DNA of 64,000 nt from Shinella pollutisoli (GTDB taxonomy: Bacteria > Pseudomonadota > Alphaproteobacteria > Rhizobiales > Rhizobiaceae), in the NCBI RefSeq assembly GCF_024609765.1, contig NZ_JANFDG010000017.1, positions 59,503 to 123,502 on the forward strand. The letters are read 5' to 3'. The number at the start of each line of letters is the position of its first letter. Within the stretch, counting starts at the first letter, position 1. A program made the translations under genes and the position numbers. Under the pieces are notes generated by a model. The model saw only the letters and a list, made by a program, of their open reading frames with translations. It was not told the origin of the DNA and did not search any database. Positions 44,585-54,003 of this stretch are shown one piece after another.

Positions 44585-45484
44585 TTGGCCGACCTCCCGC
44601 TTCCTCACGCCGCCCGCTCCTCGCACAACCGCCTCGCCCTCCTTGCCCTTCTCGCCGGCGCGGTCGCCATCGGCGGGTCGCCGATCTTCGTGCGCCTGTC
44701 CGAGGTCGGGCCGGTGGCGACGGCCTTCTGGCGCGTGGCGCTCGCCTTCCTGCCGTTCCTCGGCGCGCTGCGCTTCTTTCCGCCGGCGACGGCGGACACG
44801 CGGCCGTCCGGCCTGCGCGACTACCTGATGCTGCTCCTGCCCGGCGTCTTCCTCACGATCGACCTTCTGGCCTGGCACCTCTCGCTCGACATGACCTCGG
44901 TCGCCAACGCGACGCTGCTTGCCAACCTCGCGCCCGTCTTCGTCACGCTCGGCGCCTGGCTCCTCTTCCGGGCGAAGATCACCCGCATCTTCCTTGCGGG
45001 CCTCGCCATGACGCTTGCCGGCGTCGTCATCCTCAAGGGCGGGCCGCTGGCGATGGGCGGCGGCGAGATCGCCGGCGACGCGACGGCCATCGTCGCGGCG
45101 ATCTTCTATGCCGCCTACATGCTCGCCATCGGCTATGTGCGCACGCGCTTCTCGACGCTGCGCATCATGGTCTGGTCGACCTTCTCGACCGCCCTGCTCG
45201 TGCTGCCCTTCGCGCTCGTTTTCGAGGATGTGCTGGTGCCCGTCACGCTCTACGGCTGGGCGATGCTGCTGGGGCTGGCGCTGGTCTGCCACGTCGGCGG
45301 CCAGGGCCTCGTCACCTATGCGCTCGCCTACCTGCCGACGGCCTTCTCCTCGCTGACCCTGCTGCTCCAGCCGGTCGTCGCCGCGGTGCTCGCCTGGCTG
45401 CTGCTCGGCGAGGCCGTCGGGCCGATGCAGGCGATCGGCGGCACGATCGTGCTTGCCGGCATCCTCGTCGCCCGCCGCGGCTGA
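44585..45484 (+). CDS. EamA family (DMT) transporter
   Basis: Inner-membrane protein of about 299 aa with ten helices in two EamA repeats (LALLALLAGAVAIGGSPIFV; AGLAMTLAGVVILKGG; LLLQPVVAAVLAWLLLGEAV). The start is uncertain. TTG 44585 is the first start-like codon close to the fold, with no convincing ribosome-binding site. The frame is open to 44372, but that stretch overlaps the repeat. No operon partner; possible metabolite exporter. Confidence 0.75.
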   Translation: MADLPLPHAARSSHNRLALLALLAGAVAIGGSPIFVRLSEVGPVATAFWRVALAFLPFLGALRFFPPATADTRPSGLRDYLMLLLPGVFLTIDLLAWHLSLDMTSVANATLLANLAPVFVTLGAWLLFRAKITRIFLAGLAMTLAGVVILKGGPLAMGGGEIAGDATAIVAAIFYAAYMLAIGYVRTRFSTLRIMVWSTFSTALLVLPFALVFEDVLVPVTLYGWAMLLGLALVCHVGGQGLVTYALAYLPTAFSSLTLLLQPVVAAVLAWLLLGEAVGPMQAIGGTIVLAGILVARRG

Positions 45485-45517
45485 CGAGGCTCTTCGTCAC
45501 CGCCGCATTCGTGCGAC

Positions 45518-45537
45518 GCCGGGTGATTCCACCCGGC
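45518..45537. terminator. Hairpin between convergent genes
   Basis: GCCGGGTG-ATTC-CACCCGGC is a perfect eight-base stem in the 63-base gap between the EamA gene and the convergent dehydratase. There is no U-tract on either strand, so it may be a weak or Rho-aided terminator. Confidence 0.5.
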
Positions 45538-45547
45538 TGCAAAATGC

Positions 45548-47320
45548 TCAGTGATTGTGCCGCGGCGGCGTCGCGGCGATGCCGCGGAAGTCGGCGGCCC
45601 CCTCGATCACCGCGCCGTCGGCAAGTTGCGTCACCGTCTGGCGGTAGAGCCGCTGCCAGGGCGTGGCGTCGGCCGGCACCGGCGGGATGCCGTCGGCCTT
45701 GCGCCGCTCGATCTCCGCCGCATCCACCAGCATGTCGCAGCGGCCCTGTTCGAGGTCGATGCGGATCGTGTCGCCGGTCCTGACCCAGGCGAGCCCGCCG
45801 CCGGCCGCGCTTTCCGGCGAGGCGTTGAGGATCGACGGGCTGTCGGCGGTGCCCGACTGCCGCCCGTCGCCGATGGTCGGCAGGCTGGTGATGCCGCGTT
45901 TCAGGAGATGGTCCGGCGGCTGCATGTTGACCACCTCCGCCGAGCCCGGCCAGCCGAGCGGCCCCGCGCCGCGGATGACGAGGATCGTCCGCTCGTCGAT
46001 GCCGAGCGCCGGATCGTTGATGCGCGCGTGATAGTCCTCCGAGCCGTCGAAGACGACCGCCCTGCCCTCGAAGACGCCGTCCCTCAGATACCGTTCGCGG
46101 AACTCCGGCGAGATCACCGAGGTCTTCATGATGGCGAAGTCGAACAGGTTGCCCTTGAGCACGAGGAAGCCCGCCCGCTCCTTCAGCGGTGCGCCGTAGG
46201 GGCGGATCACCTCGCGGTCGGTGGCGGCGCGGCCTTCGAGGTTCTCCGCGACCGTCCGCCCGGTGACGGTGCGACAGCTGCCGTCCAGCTTTCCGGCGTC
46301 GAGCAGCTCGCGCATGACGGCCGGCACGCCGCCGGCGCGGTGGAAGCGCTCGCCGAGGAAGCGGCCGGCGGGCTGCACGTCGGCGAGAAGCGGGATGTCG
46401 TAGCCGTATGCCTGCCAGTCGTCGGGGCGGAGCTCCACGCCGGCGTGCTTCGCCATGGCGGCGAGGTGCGGCTGGGCGTTGGTGGAGCCGCCGATCGCCG
46501 AATTGACGCGCACGGCGTTGAGGAAGGCCTCTCGCGTCAGGACATGCGAGGGGCGGATATCCTCCAGCACCAGCTCGACGGCGCGCCGGCCGGTGCGGTA
46601 GGCCATCTGGCCGCGCTCGCGATAGGCGGCGGGGATGGCCGCGCAGCCGGTGAGCGACATGCCGAGCGCCTCGGCCATGGCGTTCATCGTCGAGGCCGTG
46701 CCCATCGTGTTGCAGTGGCCGACGGAGGGCGCGGAATCGAGCGCCGCCTGCAGGAATTCGTCCTCGTCGATCTCGCCGGCGGCGAGCTTGCGGCGCGAGC
46801 GCCAGATCACCGTGCCGGAGCCGACGAGGTCGCCCTCGTGCCAGCCGTCGAGCATCGGCCCGCCGGAGAGCACGATGGCCGGGATGTCGACGGTCGAGGC
46901 CGCCATCAGCGACGACGGTGTGGTCTTGTCGCAGCCGGTCGTCAGCACCACCCCGTCGATCGGATAGCCGTAGAGGATCTCCACCAGGCCGAGATAGGCG
47001 AGGTTGCGGTCGAGCGCCGCCGTCGGCCGCTTGCAGTTCTCGAAGGTCGGATGGGTCGGGAACTCGATCGGGATGCCGCCGGCGTCGCGGATGCCGTCGC
47101 GCACGCGCTTGGCGAGCTCGATATGGTGGCGGTTGCACGGGTTGAGGTCGCTGCCGCTCTGGGCGATGCCGATCACCGGCCTGCCGGCGCGCAGCTCCTC
47201 CGGCGTGATGCCGCAGTTCATGAAGCGCTCGAGATAGAGCGCCGCCAGGTCGATATGCTCACGGTTGTCGAACCAGTCTTGGGAGCGCAGCCTGCGTGCC
47301 GGTTTCTCGTTCTTCGTCAT
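45548..47320 (-). CDS. Sugar-acid dehydratase of the IlvD/EDD family (L-arabonate dehydratase-like)
   Basis: Iron-sulfur dehydratase, 590 aa. Cysteine motifs are visible in [22 protein letters not shown] and [20 protein letters not shown]; other features are [14 protein letters not shown] and [17 protein letters not shown]. Sequence features resemble rhizobial L-arabonate/D-fuconate-type dehydratases rather than branched-chain IlvD. It removes water from a sugar acid to give a 2-keto-3-deoxy acid. ATG 47320 follows GAGGACG. The lactonase at 48400 and the KGSADH at 11075 would complete a pentose pathway. Exact sugar unknown. Confidence 0.85.
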   Translation of the reverse strand: MTKNEKPARRLRSQDWFDNREHIDLAALYLERFMNCGITPEELRAGRPVIGIAQSGSDLNPCNRHHIELAKRVRDGIRDAGGIPIEFPTHPTFENCKRPTAALDRNLAYLGLVEILYGYPIDGVVLTTGCDKTTPSSLMAASTVDIPAIVLSGGPMLDGWHEGDLVGSGTVIWRSRRKLAAGEIDEDEFLQAALDSAPSVGHCNTMGTASTMNAMAEALGMSLTGCAAIPAAYRERGQMAYRTGRRAVELVLEDIRPSHVLTREAFLNAVRVNSAIGGSTNAQPHLAAMAKHAGVELRPDDWQAYGYDIPLLADVQPAGRFLGERFHRAGGVPAVMRELLDAGKLDGSCRTVTGRTVAENLEGRAATDREVIRPYGAPLKERAGFLVLKGNLFDFAIMKTSVISPEFRERYLRDGVFEGRAVVFDGSEDYHARINDPALGIDERTILVIRGAGPLGWPGSAEVVNMQPPDHLLKRGITSLPTIGDGRQSGTADSPSILNASPESAAGGGLAWVRTGDTIRIDLEQGRCDMLVDAAEIERRKADGIPPVPADATPWQRLYRQTVTQLADGAVIEGAADFRGIAATPPRHNH

Positions 47321-47488
47321 CGTCCTCGTCCTTCCGCCGGATCGGCCTGAATGTCCCACCGGTGCGGCCGGCGATCAACCGGGGACGGGCATGAATGCGC
47401 CGTGCTGATCCAGCCATCAAAATTGCTGACTGGATCGTGCCTCGCGAATGTGCCAGAGCCCTGGCTGCTAGAGAGAGACCGCTCCGCC

Positions 47489-48391
47489 ATGACCATCGCC
47501 GCCTCCCCTGCCGCCTCCGGCTCCGCCGTCCGCCTCGGCGTGCTGGCGATGCTCCTCGGCATGCTGATGTTCTCGCTGAACGACGTGATGGGCAAATGGC
47601 TGGTCGCCACCTATTCCGTCGGCCAGCTCATGCTGATCCGCAGCCTCGCCGCCCTCGTCGTTCTCTCGCCCTTCTTCTGGCGCGTCGGCTGGCGCCGGCT
47701 CGTCCGCGTCGACCGGCCGAGGCTCCATCTGCTGCGTTCGGTGCTCTTCGCCTGCGAGTCCTCCGGCTTCTATTTCGCCGTCGGCTACATGCCGCTCGCC
47801 GACGCCATGACCTACTGGCTGGCTGCTCCCATCTACGTCGCCGCCCTCTCGCCGCTGCTTCTGGGCGAGAAGGTCGGCTGGCGGCGCTGGACGGCGATCC
47901 TCGTCGGCTTCGCCGGCGTGCTGATCGCGCTCGAGCCGTCGCGGGAGACGTTCACGCTGCCCGCGCTGACGGCGCTCGGCGGCAGCTTCTGCTTCGGGCT
48001 CGCCATGGTGCTCGGGCGGACGCTGCGCGCCGCGCCGGACACGACGCTGGTCTTCTGGCAGATCGCCGGGGCGACGGCGCTGGCGGGCATATGGTGTCTC
48101 GTCGACCCGAAGGGCTGGACGCCGACGAGCGTCGGCGATTTCTCCCAGCTCTGCCTGCTCGGCATCGTGGCGATGGGCGCGCACATGCTGGTGAACCGCT
48201 CGCTGAAGCTCGCCGACGCCAGCGCCGTCGTGCCGCTGCAATATACGCTGCTGCTGTGGGCGATCGCCTTCGGCTGGATCTTCTTCGGCGATGCGCCGCG
48301 GCCGGTCATGCTGCTCGGCGCGGCCTTCATCGTCGCCTCGGGCCTCTTCATCTTCTTCCGCGAGCAGCAGTTGAAGCGTCGCGGCGCCTGA
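47489..48391 (+). CDS. EamA family (DMT) transporter
   Basis: Inner-membrane protein, 300 aa with ten helices; the first repeat starts RLGVLAMLLGMLMFSLNDVM and the second PALTALGGSFCFGLAMVLGR. It is divergent from the dehydratase, with a 168-base gap, and convergent with the lactonase. The ATG at 47489 has an AGAGAGA site upstream. Possible export of a pathway intermediate. No motif fixes the substrate. Confidence 0.82.
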   Translation: MTIAASPAASGSAVRLGVLAMLLGMLMFSLNDVMGKWLVATYSVGQLMLIRSLAALVVLSPFFWRVGWRRLVRVDRPRLHLLRSVLFACESSGFYFAVGYMPLADAMTYWLAAPIYVAALSPLLLGEKVGWRRWTAILVGFAGVLIALEPSRETFTLPALTALGGSFCFGLAMVLGRTLRAAPDTTLVFWQIAGATALAGIWCLVDPKGWTPTSVGDFSQLCLLGIVAMGAHMLVNRSLKLADASAVVPLQYTLLLWAIAFGWIFFGDAPRPVMLLGAAFIVASGLFIFFREQQLKRRGA

Positions 48392-48399
48392 GGGCGGCA

Positions 48400-49314
48400 T
48401 CAGGGCACCTGCGCGCCCGTCGCCGTCACGTAGATCGAATAGAGCGAATTGGTGGCGGCGACGAAGAGCCGGTTGCGCCGCGGCCCGCCGAAGGTGAGGT
48501 TCGCCACGGTCTGCGGCACGAGGATCTTGCCGAGGAGCGCGCCGTCTGGCGCGAAGCAGTGCACGCCGTCGCCGGCACTCGACCAGAGGTTCCCGGCCAT
48601 GTCGGTGCGGATTCCATCCGGGATGCCGTTGTCGATGTCGCAGAAGACCCGGCCGTTCGTGAGCCGGCGGCCGTCGGCGAGGTCGAAGGCGCGGATGTGG
48701 CGCGGCAGGCTCTCGTCGTGGCTCGCGCCGGAATCGGCGACGTAGAGCACGCGTTCGTCCGGCGAGAAGGCGAGCCCGTTCGGCTGGTTGAAATCGCTGG
48801 CGACGGCCTCGATCGCGCCGCTCGCGGGGTCGAGCCGGTAGACGTTGCGCGTCTCCTGCTCGGGTTCGGCGCGGTAGCCCTCGTAGTCGGAGAGGATGCC
48901 GTAGGTCGGATCGGTGAACCAGACGCTGCCGTCCGATTTCACCACCACGTCGTTCGGGGAGTTGAGCCGCCGGCCCTGATGGTGTTCGGCAAGGACGGTG
49001 ATCGTGCCGTCCGGCTCCGTGCGGGTGACGCGGCGCGCGCCGTGCTCGCAGGAGACGAGCCGGCCCTCCCTGTCGCGGGTGTGGCCGTTGGCGAAGTTCG
49101 AGGGCTCGCGGAAGACGGAGACGCCGCCGCCCGGCGTCCAGCGCAGCATGCGCTGGTTGGGGATGTCGCTCCAGATGAGCTGGTTGGCGTCGTTGAACCA
49201 CACCGGCCCCTCCGCCCAGCGGCAGCCGGAATAGAGCTCCTCCAGCCGGGCATTGCTGACGATCAGGTGGCGGAAGCGCGGATCGCGGATGTCGTAGAGG
49301 GGATCGCTGGCCAT
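48400..49314 (-). CDS. SMP-30/gluconolactonase family lactonase
   Basis: A 304-aa six-bladed beta-propeller lactonase. Visible features are CRWAEGPVWFNDANQLIWSD (metal glutamate), NFANGHTRDREGRLVSCEHG, RLNSPNDVVVKSDGSVWFTD, NQPNGLAFSPDERVLYVADS and a terminal GIRTDMAGNLW. These enzymes open sugar lactones to sugar acids. It is the last gene of the sugar importer operon, 15 bases after the permease, so it acts on the imported sugar after oxidation. The dehydratase at 45548 could take the product. Confidence 0.85.
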   Translation of the reverse strand: MASDPLYDIRDPRFRHLIVSNARLEELYSGCRWAEGPVWFNDANQLIWSDIPNQRMLRWTPGGGVSVFREPSNFANGHTRDREGRLVSCEHGARRVTRTEPDGTITVLAEHHQGRRLNSPNDVVVKSDGSVWFTDPTYGILSDYEGYRAEPEQETRNVYRLDPASGAIEAVASDFNQPNGLAFSPDERVLYVADSGASHDESLPRHIRAFDLADGRRLTNGRVFCDIDNGIPDGIRTDMAGNLWSSAGDGVHCFAPDGALLGKILVPQTVANLTFGGPRRNRLFVAATNSLYSIYVTATGAQVP

Positions 49315-49328
49315 GGGAAAGTCCTGAA

Positions 49329-50279
49329 TTAGCGCGCGCCGGGCTGGCGACCGCCCGCCAGCATGATGACGCTGATGATGATGAGGCCGGTCATGATGAG
49401 GCGGATGCCCGCGCCGAGCCCGTAGGTGTTGAGCATGGAGACGACGAGGAACATGAAGAGCGAGGCGCCCCAGATGCCGGGCACGTTGGAATCGCCGCCC
49501 GCCACCGCCGTTCCGCCGATGACGACGACGGCGATGGACATCAGCAGGTATTCCGCCCCCATGTTGAGCGCAGCCCCGCCCGAGAAGCAGGCGAGCAGGT
49601 AGCCGGCGAGCGAGGCGAGCACCGCGCAGAAGACGTAGGTGACGAAGCGCACGCCGTCGACCGGGATGCCCGCCATGCGCGCCGCCGCCATGCTCTGGCC
49701 GATGGCGGAGATCCAGCGGCCGTAGATCGTCTTCTCGAGCAGCACCCAGGCGAGGAGCGAAAGCAGGAGGGCGACCAGCGCGACGTTCGGCACGCCGAGC
49801 GTCATCGAGGTGGTGAAGTCGGCAAGGACGGAGGGCGGCTTGATGCGCAGGCCGCGGTTGGTCCAGATCGCCGCCGACTGGACGATGAAGCTCATCGACA
49901 GCGTGGCGATGATCGGCGGGATGCGCAGCGCCTTGATGAGCGCGTAGTTGGCGATGCCGACGGCCACCCCGATCAGGACGGCGACGAGAAGGCCCGGCAG
50001 GATCATGCCGTTCTCCACGTTCATCAGCTTCAGCGCCACCGTGCCGGCGAGCGTCATCGTCGCGGGGACGGAGAGGTCGATATTGCCGGGACCGAGCGTG
50101 ATGACGAACATCTGGCCGATGCCGACGACGATGGAGAAGGCGGCGAAGGTGAGCGCGGCCTGGCTGAGGCCCAGCGTGCTCGCTCCCCCCGTCACCATGA
50201 TCGTCGCGAACCAGACGACGAAGGCGGCGATCCACGACCAGATCCAGGGTTTTCGCGTCAGACGGGCGAGCGCGCTCAT
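49329..50279 (-). CDS. Sugar ABC transporter permease (RbsC-like), second subunit
   Basis: Integral membrane protein, 316 aa, with about eight helices. RbsC features: GPGNIDLSVPATMTLAGTVA, ALRIPPIIATLSMSFIVQSA, MAGIPVDGVRFVTYVFCAVL and VIGGTAVAGGDSNVPGIWGA. Its start overlaps the preceding permease stop by four bases. CUT2-type importers use such permeases for pentoses, galactose, inositol and polyols. Confidence 0.87.
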   Translation of the reverse strand: MSALARLTRKPWIWSWIAAFVVWFATIMVTGGASTLGLSQAALTFAAFSIVVGIGQMFVITLGPGNIDLSVPATMTLAGTVALKLMNVENGMILPGLLVAVLIGVAVGIANYALIKALRIPPIIATLSMSFIVQSAAIWTNRGLRIKPPSVLADFTTSMTLGVPNVALVALLLSLLAWVLLEKTIYGRWISAIGQSMAAARMAGIPVDGVRFVTYVFCAVLASLAGYLLACFSGGAALNMGAEYLLMSIAVVVIGGTAVAGGDSNVPGIWGASLFMFLVVSMLNTYGLGAGIRLIMTGLIIISVIMLAGGRQPGAR

Positions 50280-51223
50280 CGGCCCTTCTCCCGGTTCTCG
50301 ATGCGGTTGAGGAGGAGGCGCAGCGCCAGCACGACGATCAGGATCGCCCCCTGCGCGCCGATCTGCCAGTCGGGCGAGATGCGCAGGAAGGAGAGGAAGG
50401 AGCCGGCGAGCGTCAGAGTCAGCGCGCCCACGACGGCGCCGATCGGCGAGACGCGCCCGCCGATGAACTCGCCGCCGCCGAGGATGACGCCGGCGATCGA
50501 GAGCAGCGTGTAGCGCAGCGCGATATTGGCGTCGGCCGAGGTGGTGAGCCCGACCAGCGCGATGCCGGCGGCGACGGCGAAGAGGCCGGCGAGCCCGTAG
50601 GCCATGGCGCGGGCGTAGACGACCGACCAGCCCGCCCGCTCGACCGAGCGCTGGTTGCCGCCGACGCCGCGGATCAGCACGCCGAGCGAGGAGCGCATGA
50701 CGAGGAAATGGGCGATGACCGCGATGAAGACGCTGGCGACGATGGCCATCGGCACGAAGGGGGGCTTGGCGGTCATCAGCGTGCGCACCCAGTCCGGCGC
50801 CTGCCCGCCGGGTGCGGGCAGCATCAGCACGGCGAGCCCCGCCCAGACGAAGCTCATGCCAAGCGTGACGACGATGGAGGGCAGGTTGCGCAGGTGGATG
50901 ACGACGCCGAGCCCGGCATAGACGAGGATGGCGCCGGCGAGGATGAGGACGCCGAGAAGCGGCGCGTCGCGCAGGAAGGTGGCGGTGACGCAGGCGACGA
51001 AGCTGACGAAGGTGCCCATCGACAGGTCGAGGTCGTTCACCGCCATGATCAGCATCTGCGCGATGGTGGCGAGCGCGATGGGCACGGCGAGGTTGAAGAG
51101 CAGGTTCAGCCCGACATAGCTCATCGCCCGCGGCTGCAGCCAGAAGACGGCGGCGAGCAGCACCGTCAGCGACAGCGCCGGGATCAGGAGACGGATGGCG
51201 TCGGCGGAGAGGCGGAGCTTCAT
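50276..51223 (-). CDS. Sugar ABC transporter permease (RbsC-like), first subunit
   Basis: Integral membrane protein, 315 aa, paralogue of the next permease (AVNDLDLSMGTFVSFVACVT, NLPSIVVTLGMSFVWAGLAV, ILGGGEFIGGRVSPIGAVVG). Two different permeases suggest a heterodimer. Four-base overlap with the ATPase gene on one side and with the second permease on the other. Confidence 0.87.
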   Translation of the reverse strand: MKLRLSADAIRLLIPALSLTVLLAAVFWLQPRAMSYVGLNLLFNLAVPIALATIAQMLIMAVNDLDLSMGTFVSFVACVTATFLRDAPLLGVLILAGAILVYAGLGVVIHLRNLPSIVVTLGMSFVWAGLAVLMLPAPGGQAPDWVRTLMTAKPPFVPMAIVASVFIAVIAHFLVMRSSLGVLIRGVGGNQRSVERAGWSVVYARAMAYGLAGLFAVAAGIALVGLTTSADANIALRYTLLSIAGVILGGGEFIGGRVSPIGAVVGALTLTLAGSFLSFLRISPDWQIGAQGAILIVVLALRLLLNRIENREKGR

Positions 51224-52674
51224 GCGGCAGTTCCCTCGAAGGAGGCGGCGAGGATGCTCTCCTCGGTGACCGCCTCGCCGGCAAGCTCGGCGACGATCGC
51301 CCCCTCGCGGAAGACGTAGACGCGGTCGCAGAGGCAGACCTCCTCCATCTCCGTCGAGTACCAGACGAAGGTGCGCCCGTTTGCCGCCTCCTGCCGGACG
51401 ATGTCGTAGACCTCCTGCTTGGTGCCGACGTCGACGCCGCGCATCGGGTCGTCCATCAGCACGACCGGCGCGCGGGTGGAAAGCGCGCGGGCGAAAAGCA
51501 CCTTCTGCTGGTTGCCGCCGGAAAGCGAGAGGATGCCGTTTCCCATGTCCCGGGTGCGGATCTCGATGCGTTTCCTCCAGTCGGCGCCGCGTTCGGCTTC
51601 CGCGTCCGCCTGGACGAGGCCCTGCCGCGACAGGTCGCCGAGCGAGGCGATGGAGAAGTTGCGCAGGATGCTCCAGAGCTCGAAGACGCCGTTGAGCCGC
51701 CGGTCGCCGGCGACGAAGGTGACGGCGGGGTCCTTCCGCGGCAGCCAGTCGCCGCTGCTGGCCGCATGGAGCTTCATCAGCATGCCGGTCTGGCCGTGGC
51801 CGGCAAGGCCCGCAAGCCCGACGATCTCGCCGCGCCGTGCCCGGAACGGCAGGCCGCGGCCCGCGTGCTCAAGCACGACCGGTGCGTTGGCCAGGTCGCG
51901 GGCGGCGCGGCGGCGCTCCTCGCCCTTGACGACGCTGCCCATCGCCTCGACGAGACTGTGCTCGGTGAAATCCGCCGCCGGCCGCTCGGCGACGATGCGG
52001 CCATCCTTCATGACGACGATGCGGTCGGCGGTGGACAGGATCTCGCCCAGGATGTGCGAGATGAAGATGACCGATCCGCCCGCGCCGACGAAGCGGCGCA
52101 CATGGGCGAGCATCTGCTCGGCGAGGCTCGCGTCGAGCGAGGAGGTCGGCTCGTCGAGGATGACGAGGCGGGGCGTAATACCGGCGTCGGAGAAGGCCAT
52201 GGCGATCTCGACCATCTGCCGCTCGGCGATGGAGAGCTCGCCGACGCTCAGCTCGCAGTCGATACCGTGGCCGGGGAAGACGGTGTCGAGGCTCCTGCCG
52301 ATGATCGCCCGGGCGCGAGCGCGCCAGCCGAAGCCGCCGAGCTGGCGGTGCATCAGCCGCGTGTTCTCGACGACGGTGAGGTTGGGGCAGAGCGACAGCT
52401 CCTGGAAGACGCAGCGCACGCCGCGGCTGCGCGCGGCGATGATGCCGTAGCGCGCGATGACCGCGCCGTCGCCGGAGACGGTGCCCTCATGCGGGGTCAG
52501 CCCACCGTTGATGACGCCGACGATGGTGGACTTGCCCGCGCCGTTGTGGCCGACCAGCCCGACGCATTCGCCGGGCATGATGGCGAGCGTGACGCCGTCG
52601 AGCGCCTTCACCGCCCCGAAACTCACCCTGGCGCCGGCGACCTCGATCACCGCCTGCAACGCTTGCCCTGTCAT
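51220..52674 (-). CDS. Sugar ABC transporter ATP-binding protein, double-domain (RbsA-like)
   Basis: ATPase of 484 aa with two ABC domains. N-terminal domain: Walker A VGHNGAGKSTIVG, signature region LSVGELSIAERQMVEIAMAF, Walker B LVILDEPTSSLD, H-loop FISHILGEIL. C-terminal domain: degenerate Walker A (AGLAGHGQTGML), signature LSGGNQQKVLFARAL, Walker B LMDDPMRG with Asp in place of the usual Glu. Degenerate second domains are normal for RbsA. It serves both permeases of the CUT2 system. Confidence 0.88.
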   Translation of the reverse strand: MTGQALQAVIEVAGARVSFGAVKALDGVTLAIMPGECVGLVGHNGAGKSTIVGVINGGLTPHEGTVSGDGAVIARYGIIAARSRGVRCVFQELSLCPNLTVVENTRLMHRQLGGFGWRARARAIIGRSLDTVFPGHGIDCELSVGELSIAERQMVEIAMAFSDAGITPRLVILDEPTSSLDASLAEQMLAHVRRFVGAGGSVIFISHILGEILSTADRIVVMKDGRIVAERPAADFTEHSLVEAMGSVVKGEERRRAARDLANAPVVLEHAGRGLPFRARRGEIVGLAGLAGHGQTGMLMKLHAASSGDWLPRKDPAVTFVAGDRRLNGVFELWSILRNFSIASLGDLSRQGLVQADAEAERGADWRKRIEIRTRDMGNGILSLSGGNQQKVLFARALSTRAPVVLMDDPMRGVDVGTKQEVYDIVRQEAANGRTFVWYSTEMEEVCLCDRVYVFREGAIVAELAGEAVTEESILAASFEGTAA

Positions 52675-52743
52675 CGATGCCGTCTTCTGTCGCGAAGGAA
52701 CGAATGGCGCGGCCCGGATCGCCGGACCGCGCCGGCTAAGACC

Positions 52744-53760
52744 TTACTTGGCCGCTTCGATGACCTTCAAGGCGTCTTCCTGCGAATATTCGACATTGGC
52801 GACGCCGCCCGCGGGCGTGTTGGCGAGGTTTTCCTCGAGGTTCGCCTGGTCGATGCGCAGGAACGGCACGACGAGGTCCTTCTTGACCTCCTTGCCGTCG
52901 AGAATCTGCTGGGCGACCCAGAAGGCCAGCGTGGAGACGCCCGGCGCGATCGAGACGGACATGGTCTCGTAGCCGTTGGCGTCTTTCTGTTCCTTCCACC
53001 ACTTCAGCTCGTCCTCGCGGTTGCCCATGACGATGACGGGCATCGGCCGGCCGGCGGCGGCGATAGCCTGGGCGGCACCGTAGCCGTCGCCGCCCTGGGT
53101 GACGACGCCGACGATCTCCGGCAGGCTCGGCAGGATGCCGGCGACGGCCTTCTGCGCCACGTCCTGCGCCCAGTCGCCGTGCACGGAGCCGGCCACCTTG
53201 AACTGCGGGAACTGCTCGACGCCGGCATGGATGCCGGCCGAGATCTCGTCGTCGACGAAGACACCGGCAAGGCCGCGGATCTCCAGAAGGTTGCCGCCGT
53301 CCGGCAGCTTGCCGGCAAGGAACTCGATCTGGCTGCGGCCCATCTCCTTGAAATCGACGGCGATGCGCCAGGCGCAGGGTTCCGTCACGATGCCGTCGAA
53401 GGAGACGACGGTGATGCCGGCGTCGCAGGCTTCCTTGACGGCGCCGTTCAGCGCCGTCGGCGAGGCGGCGTTGATGACGATCGCGTCATAGCCCTGCAGG
53501 ATCATGTTCTGGATCTGCGCGGCCTGCTCGGTCGCCTGGTTCTCCGCCGTGGTGAAGGCGTCGGCGGCGGCGACGACGCCGGCCTTGACGGCCTCGCCCG
53601 TCACCTTGTCCCAGCTCGTCAGCATGGCCTGACGCCAGGAGTTGCCGGCATAGTTGTTGGACAGCGCGATCTTCTTGGCCGACGTGTCGGCAAGCGCGGA
53701 AACGGGCATGGCGGCGACGAGCACGGCGGCCGACGCCAGAAGCATCTTGCGAATGGTCAT
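52744..53760 (-). CDS. Periplasmic sugar-binding protein (RbsB/Peripla_BP_4 type)
   Basis: Secreted binding protein, 338 aa. Signal peptide MTIRKMLLASAAVLVAAMPV with cleavage near SALAD (residue 25). The mature protein shows KIALSNNYAGNSWRQAML, QIQNMILQGYDAIVINAASP and GVVTQGGDGYGAAQAI, typical of ribose/galactose-type binding proteins. First gene of the CUT2 operon, divergent from the kinase gene at 54004, with a 243-base intergenic region. Confidence 0.87.
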   Translation of the reverse strand: MTIRKMLLASAAVLVAAMPVSALADTSAKKIALSNNYAGNSWRQAMLTSWDKVTGEAVKAGVVAAADAFTTAENQATEQAAQIQNMILQGYDAIVINAASPTALNGAVKEACDAGITVVSFDGIVTEPCAWRIAVDFKEMGRSQIEFLAGKLPDGGNLLEIRGLAGVFVDDEISAGIHAGVEQFPQFKVAGSVHGDWAQDVAQKAVAGILPSLPEIVGVVTQGGDGYGAAQAIAAAGRPMPVIVMGNREDELKWWKEQKDANGYETMSVSIAPGVSTLAFWVAQQILDGKEVKKDLVVPFLRIDQANLEENLANTPAGGVANVEYSQEDALKVIEAAK

Positions 53761-53860
53761 ATGTCTCTCTCCCTCGGGATCCGGGTTCGGGCGGATCGAA
53801 AATTGTTCTTGCACTGAGCTTCCTCCTCTCAGTAAGGGCAGGATGCGCAAGAAGGCGGGA

Positions 53861-53870
53861 CCTGTACAGG
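53861..53870. promoter_or_regulatory. Palindrome in the importer / two-component intergenic region
   Basis: CCTGTACAGG is a perfect ten-base palindrome, about 100 bases from the binding-protein start and 134 bases from the kinase start. It is a possible binding site for the response regulator or another activator. Nothing else obvious was seen in 53761-54003. Confidence 0.35.
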
Positions 53871-54003
53871 CGCGATGCGGCAAGTCGTTTGCGGGATTTG
53901 CGTCCGATGTTGCGGGTTCACGCAAGACGCGGAGGCGCCTGCGGGCGCTTACTTGGAAAGCGCGAGGACGGCGGCGGGAGACGCCGGCCCGGGAGGAAGG
54001 CTC

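Noticed and set aside
45548..47320. IlvD of branched-chain amino acid synthesis
   Set aside because: The length and motifs such as [12 protein letters not shown] and the neighbouring lactonase and sugar importer favour the sugar-acid dehydratase branch.
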